Origin: Ichthyophonus hoferi
Lineage: Eukaryota; Opisthokonta; Ichthyosporea; Ichthyophonida; Ichthyophonidae
DNA: 64,000 bases
Assembly: GCA_002751075.1 (NCBI GenBank)
Contig: NAOQ01000098.1
Span: forward strand, 101,909 to 165,908
Reading direction: 5' to 3'
Of this stretch, positions 38,622 through 55,800 are shown piece by piece; position 1 is the first letter of the stretch; every line of letters begins with the position of its first letter. The translations under genes and the position numbers were made by a program. The notes under the pieces are model-generated. The model saw nothing but the letters and a program-made list of their open reading frames with translations, did no database searches and was not told the origin of the DNA.

Positions 38622-38936
38622 ATGGAAGAGCAGAAGATAGAACAAGAGCAACAGATATTGGCACATGTTCATTCACAGTATACACAAACTCCTACTACTG
38701 TAGATACGGTAGATACTGACAAGACGTCTATCTCCATTAATACCAAAAATTCCAAAAGAGTAAAGGTTGGTAAAATTTCAGCAGAAGATACCACGATTGC
38801 AGTTCAGCATACCGAATACGATAACAAGAACTTACCTCATACAAGGGAAGAAACTTGGACCTTACAAATCACCCTATTAGATTCGATTCGATTCAAGTCA
38901 AATTATTTTCTTTATACCGTTAAATGTATTCAATGA
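38622..38936 (+). CDS. Hypothetical 104-residue open frame
   Basis: This frame starts at an ATG preceded by an in-frame TAA nine bases upstream, so it is not a simple continuation of the exons at 37449-38279. It begins MEEQKIEQEQQ and has Thr/Asp-rich and Lys-rich segments (DTDKTSISINTKNSKRVKV). It could be an independent short gene, the 5' exon of an unseen gene, or the untranslated end of the upstream gene. No domain was recognised and the codon composition is A/T-biased. It is listed because its composition is more protein-like than the surrounding intergenic frames. Confidence 0.22.
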   Translation: MEEQKIEQEQQILAHVHSQYTQTPTTVDTVDTDKTSISINTKNSKRVKVGKISAEDTTIAVQHTEYDNKNLPHTREETWTLQITLLDSIRFKSNYFLYTVKCIQ

Positions 38937-41900
38937 ACTATGAGGTTATTTATATAGTATACAGTACACTAAGACAAATATTCAGAGCTAGTTGCTTTCA
39001 AATTAGAGCTCTGTGTGTATAACAAACACTTTGTTTCATATATTACCTCAATAGTTTGATTCTATTTTAATTAGGACTCCCTTTGCCATTATTATGTTTT
39101 GCATGCAAGACATTATTATAAATACAATTTGATATATAAAATGAAGTAGGAAACCTGAAATTCGAGTTTGATTCGGATGTTTTCTTTGCTTTAGGTGTAT
39201 GAGTTATTGATTGGTAAATACCACAGAGAAGCATAGATAGTCCGATGGATATGTATACTCGTTAGCGCAAGGCATAGGATAAAAACTAAACGGAATAAAA
39301 AATATATAATTAGTAAAGGATAATTGTATGTTCCACTAGTAATAATTGCATATGCATGTATAATTTTTTGTTTGATAGTCCGGGTCTGCACAACTCTCTC
39401 GGGTGTAATGTTCATATTAAATTTTGTCCGACATACATATGATACCGCATACCATAACAAGAATTGATCCATTGATTATGGAAGAGTGTTTAATTCCTGT
39501 TATGGTATGCGGTAAAATACTTCTGCATAAAATGAGGAAATGGATTAATTCGCCATCTAAATGGGGACACGATAGTATTTAAGTATTGTGGTAAGATCGG
39601 ACAATTGTAGTGGATCCCTGTAACCTGTAACCTATCATGAGTTGAATTAGCCAATAATAATCTGCTCAAAGTGTTTGTATGGATTGATTAGAGTGCCAGT
39701 ATTATAGAAATAAACACTAAAATCAGTAATAAGCAAATATAATATACTTTGAACTAAATAGAATAAAAGAATGAGCTATAACAGTGCAGTGAGCGGGACA
39801 GTCATTAGTTTTTTGGACAATTATTATGCATTATAGTAAAAACAATTATATCATCAAATGTAATTAAGATCAAGCAAGTACAGTGGCGATAGTAATTTTC
39901 GTCATAGTACAGCTGTGGTCACAATATTCTATCACTACTTAATACTTATTTCACTTTGGTTTTTTTCCCTTGGTTGTACTAATATACTCTTTAAAAAGTG
40001 TTGTGTCAAATTGTACTTAATCATATCTATATTTTTTTATGAAGCATATTTGGTAGTCATGTTATCACAAATCATAATCGGATTCAATTAGTATAAGTAT
40101 CATCTGTGTACAATACTATACTATGTATATGTATCTATAAATATGCATTTAAAAGAACCAGACTCCTGTCTATCTCACTACAAGGCACGGCTAATGTATA
40201 TAAATTTCCTTTTCAATTAAAATCAATTCACCCATGCTTTATGCACATAATTTTTTGTTTTGGTAAGTTTGTGTTGTATCCCACATGCATTAACATTTTG
40301 AACTTCTCAACGAAACTACTAATTAATAAATTATAGTTATGATCAGAAATTAGTCCGAGTTAAATTCTTTTTTTATTAATTTTATATTTGACTTGATCAA
40401 AAATGGTGCAAAAGGTAATAGTTTGAGTACCCTCACACGTACGTTCAAATAAAGATGTATGCGATTATTTTTAAGTGCAAACCAAAGCATGGTTATTCGC
40501 GTATGCATATCTTCAATATAACAATAAAGATGATATTTATTTATGTACTAAACATCACAATGCATAAAAATATATAGATTTTGGTTTTCTGGACATAAAA
40601 AAAAAACATGTTGTCAAGCAAAGCCGAGTCTTGGGAACAAGTGAATAATCCAGCCAGGATCGGGAACTTCAGTACTTCGCCTTCTTGGACACAAGAAAAT
40701 CATTGAAAGCTTAGGTGGACAGATAATCTGAGAGAATTAAGCTAAATATAAATCAGAATTGTTTGAAGCTTTATATGCCATGTTGTAGATCACTTTTAGC
40801 TGAAAATTCAGGTGTCCTTTTCTCATAAACACCACTCCATGTAATTAACGTGACTAATAAATCTTTCTTAGGAATCCCCCAATTTTAGTTATTTTCATGG
40901 AGGTAACATCCATATTGATATGTAATACTTTAATATATATATATACTCATCTTCAACATACTTGCCTCGCACGGTTTCTATAACTATGATAATTATATTA
41001 GAACATCTAAATGACTGAATTGAAATAATAAATGAGGTTCCCATTGGATAGTACGTATATTTTCCATGTACTTACTATTTTTGTTTTATATATTTTATGC
41101 TTATATATAGCATAGAATTAGTGACTTATATAGATAAACTTGTTTTTAAAAAATATATTTATTTAATATAATTTTTACTATCCTTTTAATTTGACAAATA
41201 ATCTCTTGATAGGTTAAAAAGCGTATAATTGTGATCCCTTAAATCATTAATCGCCAACTTGGTACCGATCGCCTAGATTATTAATGAAATATTTAGATTA
41301 ATTGCCGATCGGTTAGATCAATAGCTAGTTTTTCAGATGAATCATTCTTGATGGTTTATATAACCTGCCAATACAATCCTTATGCTATAACTAAAAGCAG
41401 AATACGTCAGTAGTTGCACTTTTATTTCGCTCTCGTGTTCTAGTCTTATGATATATTTTACTCAGTCGGTGTCTTTGATTTATCGAATGACCAGTATCTG
41501 TTTAAATTTTATCTTGACCATATTCGGCATCTACCGCATCTGTGGTTCATAAAATAATCAACGCGGTGCGATTACGAATAAAAATAAAAACCAATACAAA
41601 CGTTTGCATAGCATGAGTCATTGTAATGGCATTGAAAAGATTGGTAAAAAAAAGTTGTGAAAAAAATCATGTGCTCCAAGTCAGGTGACACTTAATGCTC
41701 CGAAAACAACGGTCATAAAGTCCGCCAAAATATGAACTAAACTGTAGAACACACCTCACTACCATTGGTTCAAACTAGAGCAAAACGTGCGTAAGAGCAG
41801 GGTAACATAAATATAAAAATGACTTGCTTGGCGTGTGGACTTTATTTCACTAATATAAATATTTTTTATTATAATTACAGATATTATTTTACAAAACTAA

Positions 41901-42451
41901 TTATGAAATTATAACAAATGTTAATATATTTGTTTGCGGAAAGATGAACAGGAAATATTGGTTTTCCATATATTTTTGTTGCATCCCAACCGGATTGCCT
42001 CAAAGCGTGAGTTCAAACAGTTGGATCTAAATTCCCATTCGCTAAATCAGTAAACATTAAATGATAAAAAAACAAATAAAATTTTAAATTCTATTCATAA
42101 TAGCGATTAAATAATAAATTATATCTCTATATGATAAAAAATAATTCTTATTTTAATATTTTTTAAAAAATAGCAATACATAAAAATTTCCAAATTCAAG
42201 CGAAAAATAAATATGTATAATTTGTAAACTAGCTGCATGAAGTTTTAAAATACAACAGAATCGTTATTATAATTTTAAAAAATAAACAGCAAAATATAAT
42301 TGGTAATAGATCATACACATATTCTACCGGAAAAATCTCAGTCCAAATGATCTAATCATCATTTCATACTACCTTTTTTCGTTATCATTTCACAGGTGTT
42401 TTACGTTGTGTTATTTTAGTTTTTCTTTTCGTTTTTGTGATAGTTTCAAAT
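38937..42451. other. Long intergenic region before beta-tubulin
   Basis: About 3.5 kb of A/T-rich sequence with no supported exon. It contains the near-perfect 23-bp inverted repeat at 39443-39514 (listed separately) and a cluster of CGATCG/TTAGAT-like words at 41255-41340. The last 100-200 bp must include the beta-tubulin promoter and 5' UTR; no TATA box could be assigned. Confidence 0.5.
39443..39514. repeat. Near-perfect inverted repeat / short hairpin
   Basis: Arms of 23 nt (39443-39465 and 39492-39514) pair at 22 of 23 positions (arm core TACCGCATACCATAACA) around a 26-nt loop. Because both strands fold, the transcribed strand cannot be told. The geometry (about 72 nt in total) is in the range of microRNA precursors, though the stem is somewhat short. 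It stands alone in intergenic DNA. Confidence 0.85.
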
Positions 42452-46413
<3,962 letters not shown>

Positions 46414-47815
46414 GTTTATGCACTGTTAGAAAAACAAAAGGCATTTTGAATTAATCGTAAATAATAACCAATGACTCATGACCCGAGTGTGTTGGCTCTA
46501 GCTATATCAGTTGGACTAAACTGCTAACTTCCAAAGTAAAGGGCTTTTCTGTTAATATGCGTGTATTGTGTGTATGTTGAAAGGCCAAGAGGGCTAGGCC
46601 CTGGTATATATATATACTCGCCGTCTAAGATATATTAGATTTTATTGCCTTGTATGTGTTGTTTTTTTATATTCTAGAAACAAGAATGCTTTGATGGTGT
46701 AATGCCATACTAGTTATTTAAATCTATATGCATTTATTGTAATAACGACAACAGTGAGATTAGTGTGATGCAGTGCGTATATAGACAAGGTCTGTGTTAT
46801 AATATTAAGACCTTCGCTGGGTATAAGTTGAGACTATTTAATTTTTCATTCTTAGGTTCCGTACCTCTGATAGAAAACGCAATTAGATATTAGGTAGTTT
46901 AGGTACATACTGGAGTTGATTGGTAGACAGACCAATCAATTCGTTCTAATGAGAGAATAATTATATTACCAAGAATAGGATTGATTGTGAGGAATATAAA
47001 TGAAACAGTTTATCAGAAAACAATAAAATAATAACGCCAATGTTATGATGGAGATGAATCCATAAGGGCCATTTTAGAGTGCACAAAGCAACAATTTTCT
47101 TAGTATGCGCACCAACAAGAAATATGAGTTGCCTGTCACGTCATATAAAAACATTATATTATATTATTCCCATAAGAGGAGGCATTTTACCAGTTTAATG
47201 GAAGGCAATCAACACTATTGCTATACTCAAACTATGTAGGGTTTGAATAATAAGTAATTAATATCTCGCTGGATTTCTATGTTAATTCTCAACTGCAACT
47301 ATTCTAGTTTTCATTAAGTTTGGGGTAATGTATAAGTTGCCGTATAAGCATATATTGTGTGCACAGTACACAAGTAAGTTAGAAAGATCGCACTACATAA
47401 TATGGGCTAAAATAGTTTAGTTAAGTATTATAGTAAATGGTGCCCCCGGATGCATTGGTTTAACCCCGTCCCGAACTGGCCGATGCATAGGTATACAAAT
47501 CAATGAAAAAATACCGTGGGAGGAGGTGCTAAAATTACAAGATAAAAATCCAATGCCCAGTTATTTGTTAGGACTATATTAAGTCACTGTAGGTCAGTCA
47601 GTTAGACCGAAACTGTATAACCAAACCTCAAATCTGTATCAAGGACTGAAAATTTCAAATACAAACAAATGCTACTTAACAGTAAAAATACTCATTTGCG
47701 TTTAAGGTATGACAAGAACCCAAATGTTAAGTTCTTCCACAGATGACATTTGTCTGAAGTGTAGATTTTGACTACTTCTATCACTCGTGCCCGGTCCGTA
47801 AGGATTACTAAGAAA

Positions 47816-47950
47816 ATGAAAGTTACATTTTCAACAGACTCCGAAGTATCCACTACAGGTAACAGTAATATACAAGATTTCAACTTTGACTGCACCTCAG
47901 GCGATACTCTTGGATCGATAAGCTCAGGGGAGCAATCCACTTTTGACTAA
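47816..47950 (+). CDS. Hypothetical small open frame (44 aa)
   Basis: An ATG at 47816 opens a 44-codon frame rich in Ser/Thr/Asp/Gly (MKVTFSTDSEVSTTG, then DCTSGDTLGSISSGEQSTFD). It is not recognised. Its balanced composition differs from the surrounding A/T-driven frames, so it could be a small secreted or regulatory peptide exon or a decayed coding fragment. It ends 50 bp before the long hairpin. Weak evidence only. Confidence 0.15.
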   Translation: MKVTFSTDSEVSTTGNSNIQDFNFDCTSGDTLGSISSGEQSTFD

Positions 47951-48000
47951 GTTTACGACATAGGTAACTACATAAACATTTTGAGAATGACAGTATTTAT

Positions 48001-48269
48001 GTATAAACACTTAATATTTTGCAACAAAGTTAAATTTCCAGACTCCATTCGATCGGATAAGGAAGATCATGCATTGGAACATCTGCATATGTCTCTGTTC
48101 CACCTGCACGAAGTAGAAATATATGTTTGCGATTGCGAAGATCAAAATATTTCTACTTCGTGCAGCTGGAGCACGAGCATGTGCAGAAGTTCCAATGCAT
48201 GATCTTCTTTTTTCGACCGAATGGAGTCTGAAAATCCAACTTATTTGCAAAATATAAGCTTTTACACTG
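48001..48269. ncRNA. Long imperfect hairpin, candidate small-RNA precursor or foldback element
   Basis: Two arms of about 110-120 nt (about 48001-48122 and 48147-48269) are reverse complements with scattered mismatches and small bulges, around a loop of roughly 24 nt. The best-paired parts include GATCATGCATTGGAAC against GTTCCAATGCATGATC and CTGCACGAAGTAGAAATAT against ATATTTCTACTTCGTGCAG. There is no open frame of note across it. It could be a hairpin precursor for microRNA or siRNA, a recent inverted duplication, or a MITE-like foldback; no clear target-site duplication was seen. Confidence 0.7.
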
Positions 48270-49800
48270 AATACTTTGCTCTAGCTCCCCTGGCTCTCGT
48301 ATACGATGATCAGTGTTCAAATCGCTAGCAGTAAATCATTATGGATAAGGTAAGATAATTCTAATAGCTCTTAGAGGTCTTCTGCAAACTATACTTCTTA
48401 CAACCAGTCCTATTGACATCGATGGACCGATCTGTAAATTGATACCTGTGAACAACAAGTGTTGCGAAAAAAATAAAAGAGACGGAAACAACTAGCAATA
48501 GGGGCTGGACGCTCACACATATGCGGCCCCCCACCTAGCCGGGTATATGCGGGAACACAAGAAATAATGACAAGACTAAACACACGTTCTACACATACTC
48601 GATACTATTTTTATATAGTCTTCATATCTTTATATACTATTTCTAGAAGACCATATACATTTACTTTCCTTTTTGTTATATTTTACGGTGCTAAAACTCT
48701 AAACACATTATATAAAGATACAGCAACTTCGAACAAATTTCTTGGCAATTTTCCCAACCGTTCGGTAGTTCAGTGCTAAGGTCTCCGCAATATCCTTAAT
48801 AAATACGCCTTCAAAAGTTTTATTCTGTATCCTCGCTTACTCACCGATAGCTTCTGCCGCTTGTTATGAGAAGTATCAGCCCCGAAATAAAGTCTTGATG
48901 CTCTTTAAGCTTTGAAACCTTTTTTATTATTATTTATTTTCCTTTCAATCAATACTCAACCCAGATATTATCTAGCATGTTGCCAGCAAACCCATGCCAT
49001 AATTGTTATCTAACACGCTATCAACTTTGTTTTTTATCAGCACAACATATTGTTAGTATCATTTGTCCAGTAAAAGGATGTTACATAAGTTACATCAATC
49101 ATATATGTATGATGCAAGTATTTTGAGTTATTCTTTTCATTTTAAAGGAATTATAGTCTCTTGAAAACTACATTACATATCACATATAGGAAGAAGAAAA
49201 AGGATGAATTAATAGTTTTTTACTGCAATAAAGGACAGAGTATTTTAACTCCTTTGTTCTCCTTTTGATCGAACGCCCCCACATCTCGGCTCACATTGTT
49301 AAGTTACTGCATAGTATTGCAATATACGCTGTATACTTCCTCAACTATTTTTTTTCTTTCTTTTTTTTCTTCTTTCCCAATAAGCGATTAAGATACATGT
49401 GAGGTGTGCAGAAATTGTAGTTTCCTTGGTGGTTATGGTACCGTAAAGTATATTTCTTATATATGTTTTTGTAGTATGAAATTAAATAAATGAGCATAAT
49501 CATATTGGATTAAAAGAACTATTTACATAGTCTATAATCAATTTATTCATGCTTGTATCAAATTCACACTGTCTAACAGAGAGATTATCACGGGTACAAG
49601 ATATAAAGCACAAGCCAAAAAAAATTTTTAGAGAAAGGGAAACCAGAGAGAATAAAAACAAAACTTGGCAATATAAAGAATAAATAAGCACTAAGTAAAT
49701 TAATTAATTATTACACAATTAGTAAAATAAAGGTAAGCAGGTTAATATCAGATACTATAGGTGATAAGCCTTATTAGTTTAATACTATCTTATCCATATT

Positions 49801-52800
49801 TTACAGTATATAACGCACATAAGGAACTTCCACGTCCTCTCCATCTGCATCAGACACACAAATTTCCATTACAACAGCCTTCTGGTAAGGGGGTATGGTG
49901 GCCTTTGTCACGGTCTCTATCACTGTACGGATACTGTGGTGGGAGAAAGAGTAATAAAAAGAAAAGGAATGAAGAAAACAGAGGGAGAAATGAATAAAAA
50001 GAAAAAAAGAAGAAAGTGAGAGGGAAAGAAAGAAAAAGAACGTGGCATTAGTGAGGGGATATGATGGTATGTATCAAGTAAGATAGTACAATAATATAAA
50101 GCGCAATATTATGCATAAGTACCACTCCACTTGTACTCTAGCCAATGCATCGTTAAAAACGACTAGCCTGTCCTGTCAGTAAATATATCCAAGTGTCAAA
50201 TCAATGATGGCAACAAGATAGTTAAGACGTAGTAGGTAGGGGAGGTTCACATACTCGGTGCGCATGCGGTCTTTTCTCTTGGCAGGAGGCATAAAGAATG
50301 AATACAGCATACTAACACCACAGGATATCATAGTCACCTCAAGGCCATAGGTCTCCTGTGTAGATGATAGCATGAGAGTATGTATAGCATATATGCATAG
50401 AGTATTATCGTATGATAATATGTGCGTGTAAAGTAGTTGGGCCAGACCAGAAAGAACACCAACACAACCTATTGGAAACTAAGAGTTTAAAATGAACCTC
50501 TATTGGGGTCTTAATATGGTATAGCTAACCTACGATAACCCAAGTCTATCATTATAGATTAGATACATTATAATATGTCCGAAATATTTTATGACTATCC
50601 TGGTTAACGCATCCCACACGTAGATCAACCAAAGTTCTAGTAACAAGCGCATCAGACATGATTGGCAAATTATTAATCACTGCTACGAGATCGTTAATTG
50701 CGATTGTAGTTTTTTAATCATGAAAACTTAAAATAGAGTGACTCGGAATTAATTAGTTGCCTAATGGATTAATTCATTAATATCTGCAAGTTACCCCAAA
50801 ATATTTAAGCACTAGCGGGGTTAGAAACAAGTACAAAAGCAAACAAAGCACCCAATAAATGGGGCACTCCATACTATATCATAATACAACTTTGATATAT
50901 ATCATTTCTAGGAAACAGCGTACTCGTCTGTTCCCTTTCTGGTTTTACAGCGCTAAAATTCTACACAACTTCTACAAAGAAATAGCATGATTGGTCCTCT
51001 CTAGTAATCATACAATACCTGCCCCGCCTTACTTTCTCTCATTCCCTTTTACACCAACCAATATAACTTGTTTTCCATAATGTTTAACCGATCAAAACTC
51101 GGTATTAATATTAATAATTCTCCCTGAAATTAAAGCAAATTTAAAATCAAACCAGGTGTAGATTGTAAATATAAAGGTAAGGGGGTCTCATACTTGGAAG
51201 TGGGTAGTAAACTCCTGTAAGGTCATTGGCCCGGTTATATCAAAGCGATCCCATAGGCTCCACTCGGTCTGATTGTACTGATAAGACACCAACCATCAGT
51301 TAGAATTACCCACACCACACCCATGCACACTTTGTATGTTTCTTTGTTTAAATCAATATTAACACCAGTAAGAAAACATTCAGACCCAACTGGCAACATA
51401 GAAAAACTATGTAATAGTTCTCATTGTATAGACGCATATGAATTATTAGAAACGATGTTGTCTACAATATCTATATCAGTAAGAAAATACCCAGACCCAC
51501 TTGGTAACCTTGTATAAAAATTATGCAATGACGTTAATTGGCATAGGCATAGACACTTATGACCTATTAAAACAATTAGAGAAAACCATAGGTCCAGTCA
51601 ATCTAGTAAAGCTTTAAATAGAACAAACCATCCTCTGTAGATTTTTTGACCAAAAATTAAAATTGTTTAAAATTGACTATGCACCAAGATAAGCCCAGAT
51701 ACTTAAGAAAGATGAAACAAGATTAAATAGATAAAACCTAACAAGCGAATGGGGTGTGTATTAAACCAGCCAACGGCCAGCTCATATATAAGGTTCACAC
51801 TACGTAAATTACATAGACCAATCACACATGTCTACCTGGAGTTTAGGGGCAGCAATTGGCTCAGAGAAGCCAAAGAACGGCAGGGCGAGATTGACAAACC
51901 CATTCTTATAGGTCTCCAGCTTATCAGCACCACCCACAATCTATAAAGTAGGCAAGGGTAGGATTTAGAACAGGCATATATGATAGAATGAGCATGGGTA
52001 GGGTTAGATGAGTTGGTACAATGTATTGGTATGTGTATATATCTATGTGTATATATATATAGGCAAATAAAAGGCTTATGATATGCAAAGAGCCAGCCAA
52101 TCAAACAGTGTCACCTTATACCTTATATAGCTCCAGACAAACCAATCCCACAGCCAGACTAGTGGTAGTGGCAATGGCTGGAATGATCTTTCCGGCAATA
52201 CCTGCTCCCATTGGTGGTTTATCACACACTAGTCAGTCTACTGCCCAATACTGCCTAGCCATGTTATGATGATCTTATTGGCCTATCCAATCTTATTTTG
52301 TGTTTACAATATTTTCTCAACATAAAAACATCTTTATATATATATACTCCCTATCATAATGGTTAGATAAAACATAAAGTTAGCCCGACCAATGGCAGGA
52401 CAGACCCCTCTCGGGTAAGCCAGTCATCAGTTACTACCTACTTACCCTTCGTTTTAAGACGGTCGGCTGGTTCAATATCGTAATTGGCAGCTCTAAGATT
52501 AGACAATGCACAAATAAAGTCAATGTGGTAGTTGCTATCGTCATCCTATTGGGTGAAAACAAGTAAGTACTGATGAATATAGATATGGATTGTATTACTT
52601 TGGCCAATCGATGCGGACCAAGAAGGCCAAAAATAGGTATGTGGGTATGATGGTATGCACCACAATATGTATGGATGTATGTATGATAGTACAGAATATC
52701 CAAGAGTATTTATATACAGTTAACACATTTAAGCAATTGCTATATAAGCCTAGTTGCATGTGCGCATACTAACGAATGAGTAAACACCTATGTGTGAGCA

Positions 52801-55800
52801 GCCAATGCGACGGGTATATATACCTTCTCAAACTCGCATGGTGATAGGCGGAAGCCAGCAAAGTTCTTAGGGGCAGGCAACTGTTTCTGTAACACTTGCA
52901 TTCTCTCCTCGTCTAAGGACATGCCATTGGTCAATCATATCCAATCATTACTAACATCTAACATAAAAATTACCCGGAATAGTGCAATGGCCCCAATAGG
53001 CATGGGTGGTTAATTAAATGCTAATTAATAAATAATTAATCATTAGTCTATGTGGCATGTCCAAATATAGTAAGATGGATCCATATCAGCGCTTAGTATA
53101 TATAAATATGATTGAAGTTTAGTATTACTTAATAAAATATCTACAAATAGATAAATAGATTACTCCTATTACACCTCCCTAACTATCACTATACCAGTGC
53201 CTACTATGTCCCCTTACCTGGGTCCTCGTTACTGTTGCTGTTATCATTGTCATTCTCTTGAATCTTCACTCCAGGCTGCACGCCCACGTGATATTAAATG
53301 AAAAATCAGTAGTTATAAATAACAATCATGATTGGGTTGGTTGAAAATGGTGCCTTGAAATTTTAATTTTAATGTTGTCAAGGACTTACCTACATTAGCA
53401 CAAAAAATGTAAATTAAAATACACATAGAGATGCGGAAATGCATAATATACAGACAAAAAGAAACAAGATAGAGTAGTTATAAATAGCAACTACGATTTG
53501 ATTGATAGGAGAATGTGCATTTTAATTTGAATTTTGATACTGACTTTATATTTGCATAAAGCATTATAATGGACCAACAGATATAAATTACAATACACAA
53601 GCACGCACGCAAAACTGTAGAAATACAAAATGCACAATATGCACTCAAAAAGGAATGAGAAAAGAAAGAAAAAGACAAAACCAACTACCAAGAGAGCGAT
53701 ATTAAAAGACAGAAACATACCCTAGGGGAAAAGTCGGGAACAACAATATTGTTTAGTTTCTCGGTAATATAAGCTAGGTCTTTAGACCCTTTAAAGCCAT
53801 AGTTATAAGCTCTGATGTTGGCGGCTGCCACGATAAAGTCCATATGTAAAGGCTGATGGAGTGAGGTGGTTAGAACATGTGTTGGGTATGTGTGTGTGTG
53901 TGTATGTATAGGACATATAGTATATATGTGTGTATGCATACAAACATGCATATGTAGGATGGAATGAGGGTATAGTAGTGTGATAGATAGGGTGATAATG
54001 AGTTAGTGTCATAGTATAATAGTACAATGGTATAATAATGCACTGGTTTAATAGTAAAACGTTATACTAGAGTACATACAAGTAGGAAAATATAACCATA
54101 AATGCGATGCAGGTGAACCAATGCTTACATTGTTGACGTCAAAATTAAGAGCAGTAGGGCAACGCTTGGGAGCATGCCAGAAGGGAGTCCCGCTAGAGGT
54201 GACCTAGGGGAAGACATATAGGACAGGCCGGTGGTTAGATAGGTGCGTGGGTTGACTACTGTGCTTTCATATAATACATATACTACATATGATACATATG
54301 ATACATACAATACCTACAATACATACATGCAAGACATACACCACCCACCTGGTCTTTGGGGAAGTTATAAAGTAGCTGAGCAATCTGGTTGTGAAGATAC
54401 AACTGGAACAGGTTACGGGCCCACACTATACAGTCGTCAAAGGTAAGGGGCCTGTCGGTCACTAAATCCGCATGAATGGCTTCTAGGGTCTCCACCTGCA
54501 TGGATATGCGGGATGGTATATTAACTTGATGGCAGAATAATAGCATGAAAGTATGGTAGTATGGTAGTATGGTTGTATGATAATGGGATAGGATTGTAGT
54601 ATAATAGTATATAGTATAATAGTAGAATGGTGAGAAATCACGTCACAATATAAACGGGGAATATAAATAAAAAAGAGTAATACACAAATAAATATAGATA
54701 TAGACAGTGAAAATATAATGCATGTGTAAACCATATATAAATAACAAAGCAGTGAGAGAGACTTCTATCCTTATCCTATATATATAATAACAGAAAGAAA
54801 CAGACCAGAGATATGACAGTCAGGCCCGCCTACCAATTGTACACCCGATTGCTTCTCCAGCTGCTCAATGTAATCTGGCTGGCTGAGATACTGATTGATG
54901 CTTTCAGGCACTTGTAAGAAGAGCTCCTCTAACAGACCCAATAGCATGTTAGTAAGTTAGTAGGCTATAAATAACTAGATCGATGATTAGTGATTGCATA
55001 GCTACAGGGTGGTTACATTGGTTGGATTTAGAACTTAGTCATTGATGCAAAAGGAAAATTATAGCTCTAGGGCTAGATAGTGATTGGGTAATAATAATCC
55101 ATTCCTGACCTTATGATATTATGCAGTGACTAATGTGGAATGATACGACTCCAAGGATCGGCCTTTTTGATTGGCTAATTATATAAACAACCAATGGCCG
55201 CAAGGTAGATGATGAGAGACATGTAACTTTTGCATAAATTAAAATATAACCTATATATATGTGTGTGTGTTGTATGAGATATATACAGGCTTCATATCAT
55301 TTCTGTGTATTTGTCAGGCATATGTATATATAAAGGCCAAGACAAGAAAACAAAAACCAAAAAAGGAAATATGGGGTGGAGGATTGGATAAGCATGGTCC
55401 AATTACAAGACAGACGAATCGGGGCATAAAAGGAAATTCAAGACAGGGGGAGGGGGGGTTTACCGAATTTGTCTCTGGCCCATTGGATAGTATGCTCAAT
55501 AGAACTTGGGAAGTTCTTAAGTGTGCAAATAGGAATAGACTTCTCAGGGGGATCTTGGGAGGAGGAATAGGACTCAGTCAGGAAGGGAAGCACCACCTGT
55601 AGGGGGCAGACGGGTTAGTTGTATGTTTCCTATTATATATTACATTCACACACGTCCTTATATGGCTATACAAGCATACGTTGATTAGGTACATGGTATG
55701 TTTATGTATGCCTGATAAACATAGGAGGCAATGTGTAGCATACAAAGCATATTAAACCAAGACCTGCCCTTAGCTAACCAATCAAACTCAATTAGTTAAT

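Larger units (their letters stand above)
46414..49800. other. Convergent intergenic region TUBB / UBA1
   Basis: About 3.4 kb between the 3' ends of beta-tubulin and UBA1. No standard gene was recognised. It contains the long hairpin at 48001-48269 and a small open frame at 47816-47950. A G/C-rich patch at 48505-48555 and a run of C/G near 47443-47480 stand out from the A/T-rich background but match nothing I recognise. Confidence 0.5.

Noticed and set aside
48011-48250. Open frames on both strands over the hairpin
   Set aside because: They mirror each other because the two arms are reverse complements, and neither resembles a protein family.
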